From assembly GCA_018384465.1 (NCBI GenBank), contig JAHAYQ010000289.1, positions 1 through 5,754 on the forward strand: a stretch of 5,754 nt of DNA. Direction: 5' to 3'. This document shows positions 5,712 to 5,754 of the stretch, in pieces (position 1 is the first letter of the stretch; every line of letters begins with the position of its first letter). The notes beneath the pieces were generated by a model that saw only the letters and a list, made by a program, of their open reading frames with translations, was not told the DNA's origin and did no database searches. Made by a program: the position numbers and the translations under genes. Source of the stretch: Myroides sp. Lineage in GTDB: Bacteria; Bacteroidota; Bacteroidia; Flavobacteriales; Flavobacteriaceae.

Positions 5712-5754
5712 ATGCGAAAAAATGAATTCTTTCTTTTAACCAAAATGGCCGCTG
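5712..5754 (+). CDS. Possible start of a further gene, cut by window edge
   Basis: An ATG at 5712 opens a frame of 14 codons (MRKNEFFLLTKMAA) to the window edge. It begins 13 bp after the terminator's T-run and no promoter fits between. Minus-strand frames are also open here: one ends in ILVKRKNSFFRIK and stops inside the hairpin, the other ends RPFWLKERIHFFA just before 5711. A convergent gene is therefore equally possible, and the bidirectional terminator slightly favours it. Too short to decide. Confidence 0.25.
   Translation, partial: MRKNEFFLLTKMAA

Overview
The window looks like a chromosomal segment of a flavobacterium (phylum Bacteroidota, probably Flavobacteriaceae). It is AT-rich, lacks Shine-Dalgarno leaders, and has TAnnTTTG-type -7 promoter elements. 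It also carries a lipoprotein with an SDDD surface-export motif after the lipid cysteine and a C-terminal type IX secretion (T9SS) sorting domain. No rRNA, tRNA, CRISPR array or insertion sequence was seen.

Left part (1-1441, minus strand): a compact three-gene operon. An Hsp15-type S4 RNA-binding protein overlaps a TPMT-family SAM methyltransferase by 14 bp. That gene is followed after 1 bp by a PyrR-like phosphoribosyltransferase that runs off the left edge. A -7 promoter lies just upstream of the S4 gene.

Middle (1519-2905, plus strand): divergent from the operon is a predicted surface lipoprotein with an FKBP-type prolyl isomerase domain and an acidic calcium-binding-like tail. Two consecutive hairpins follow it, the second a clear intrinsic terminator. 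Only 12 bp later a small helical protein of unknown function begins. It ends 3 bp from the stop codon of a convergent MgtC/SapB-family membrane protein (2909-3577, minus).

Right part: upstream of mgtC on the minus strand lies what looks like the 3' remnant of a secreted M4 (thermolysin-like) metalloprotease: the end of the peptidase C-terminal domain plus a T9SS sorting domain, with no catalytic part. Divergent from it is a 484-residue cytosolic protein of a family I recognise as conserved but cannot assign a function. Its promoter lies in one arm of an inverted repeat whose other arm carries an opposing -7 element. A strong bidirectional terminator closes this gene; the last bases are too short to assign.

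Apart from the left operon, the genes do not form an obvious shared pathway. The points most worth a second look are the protease relic, the mirrored promoter repeat, the unassigned 484-residue family, and the small gene placed directly behind a terminator.
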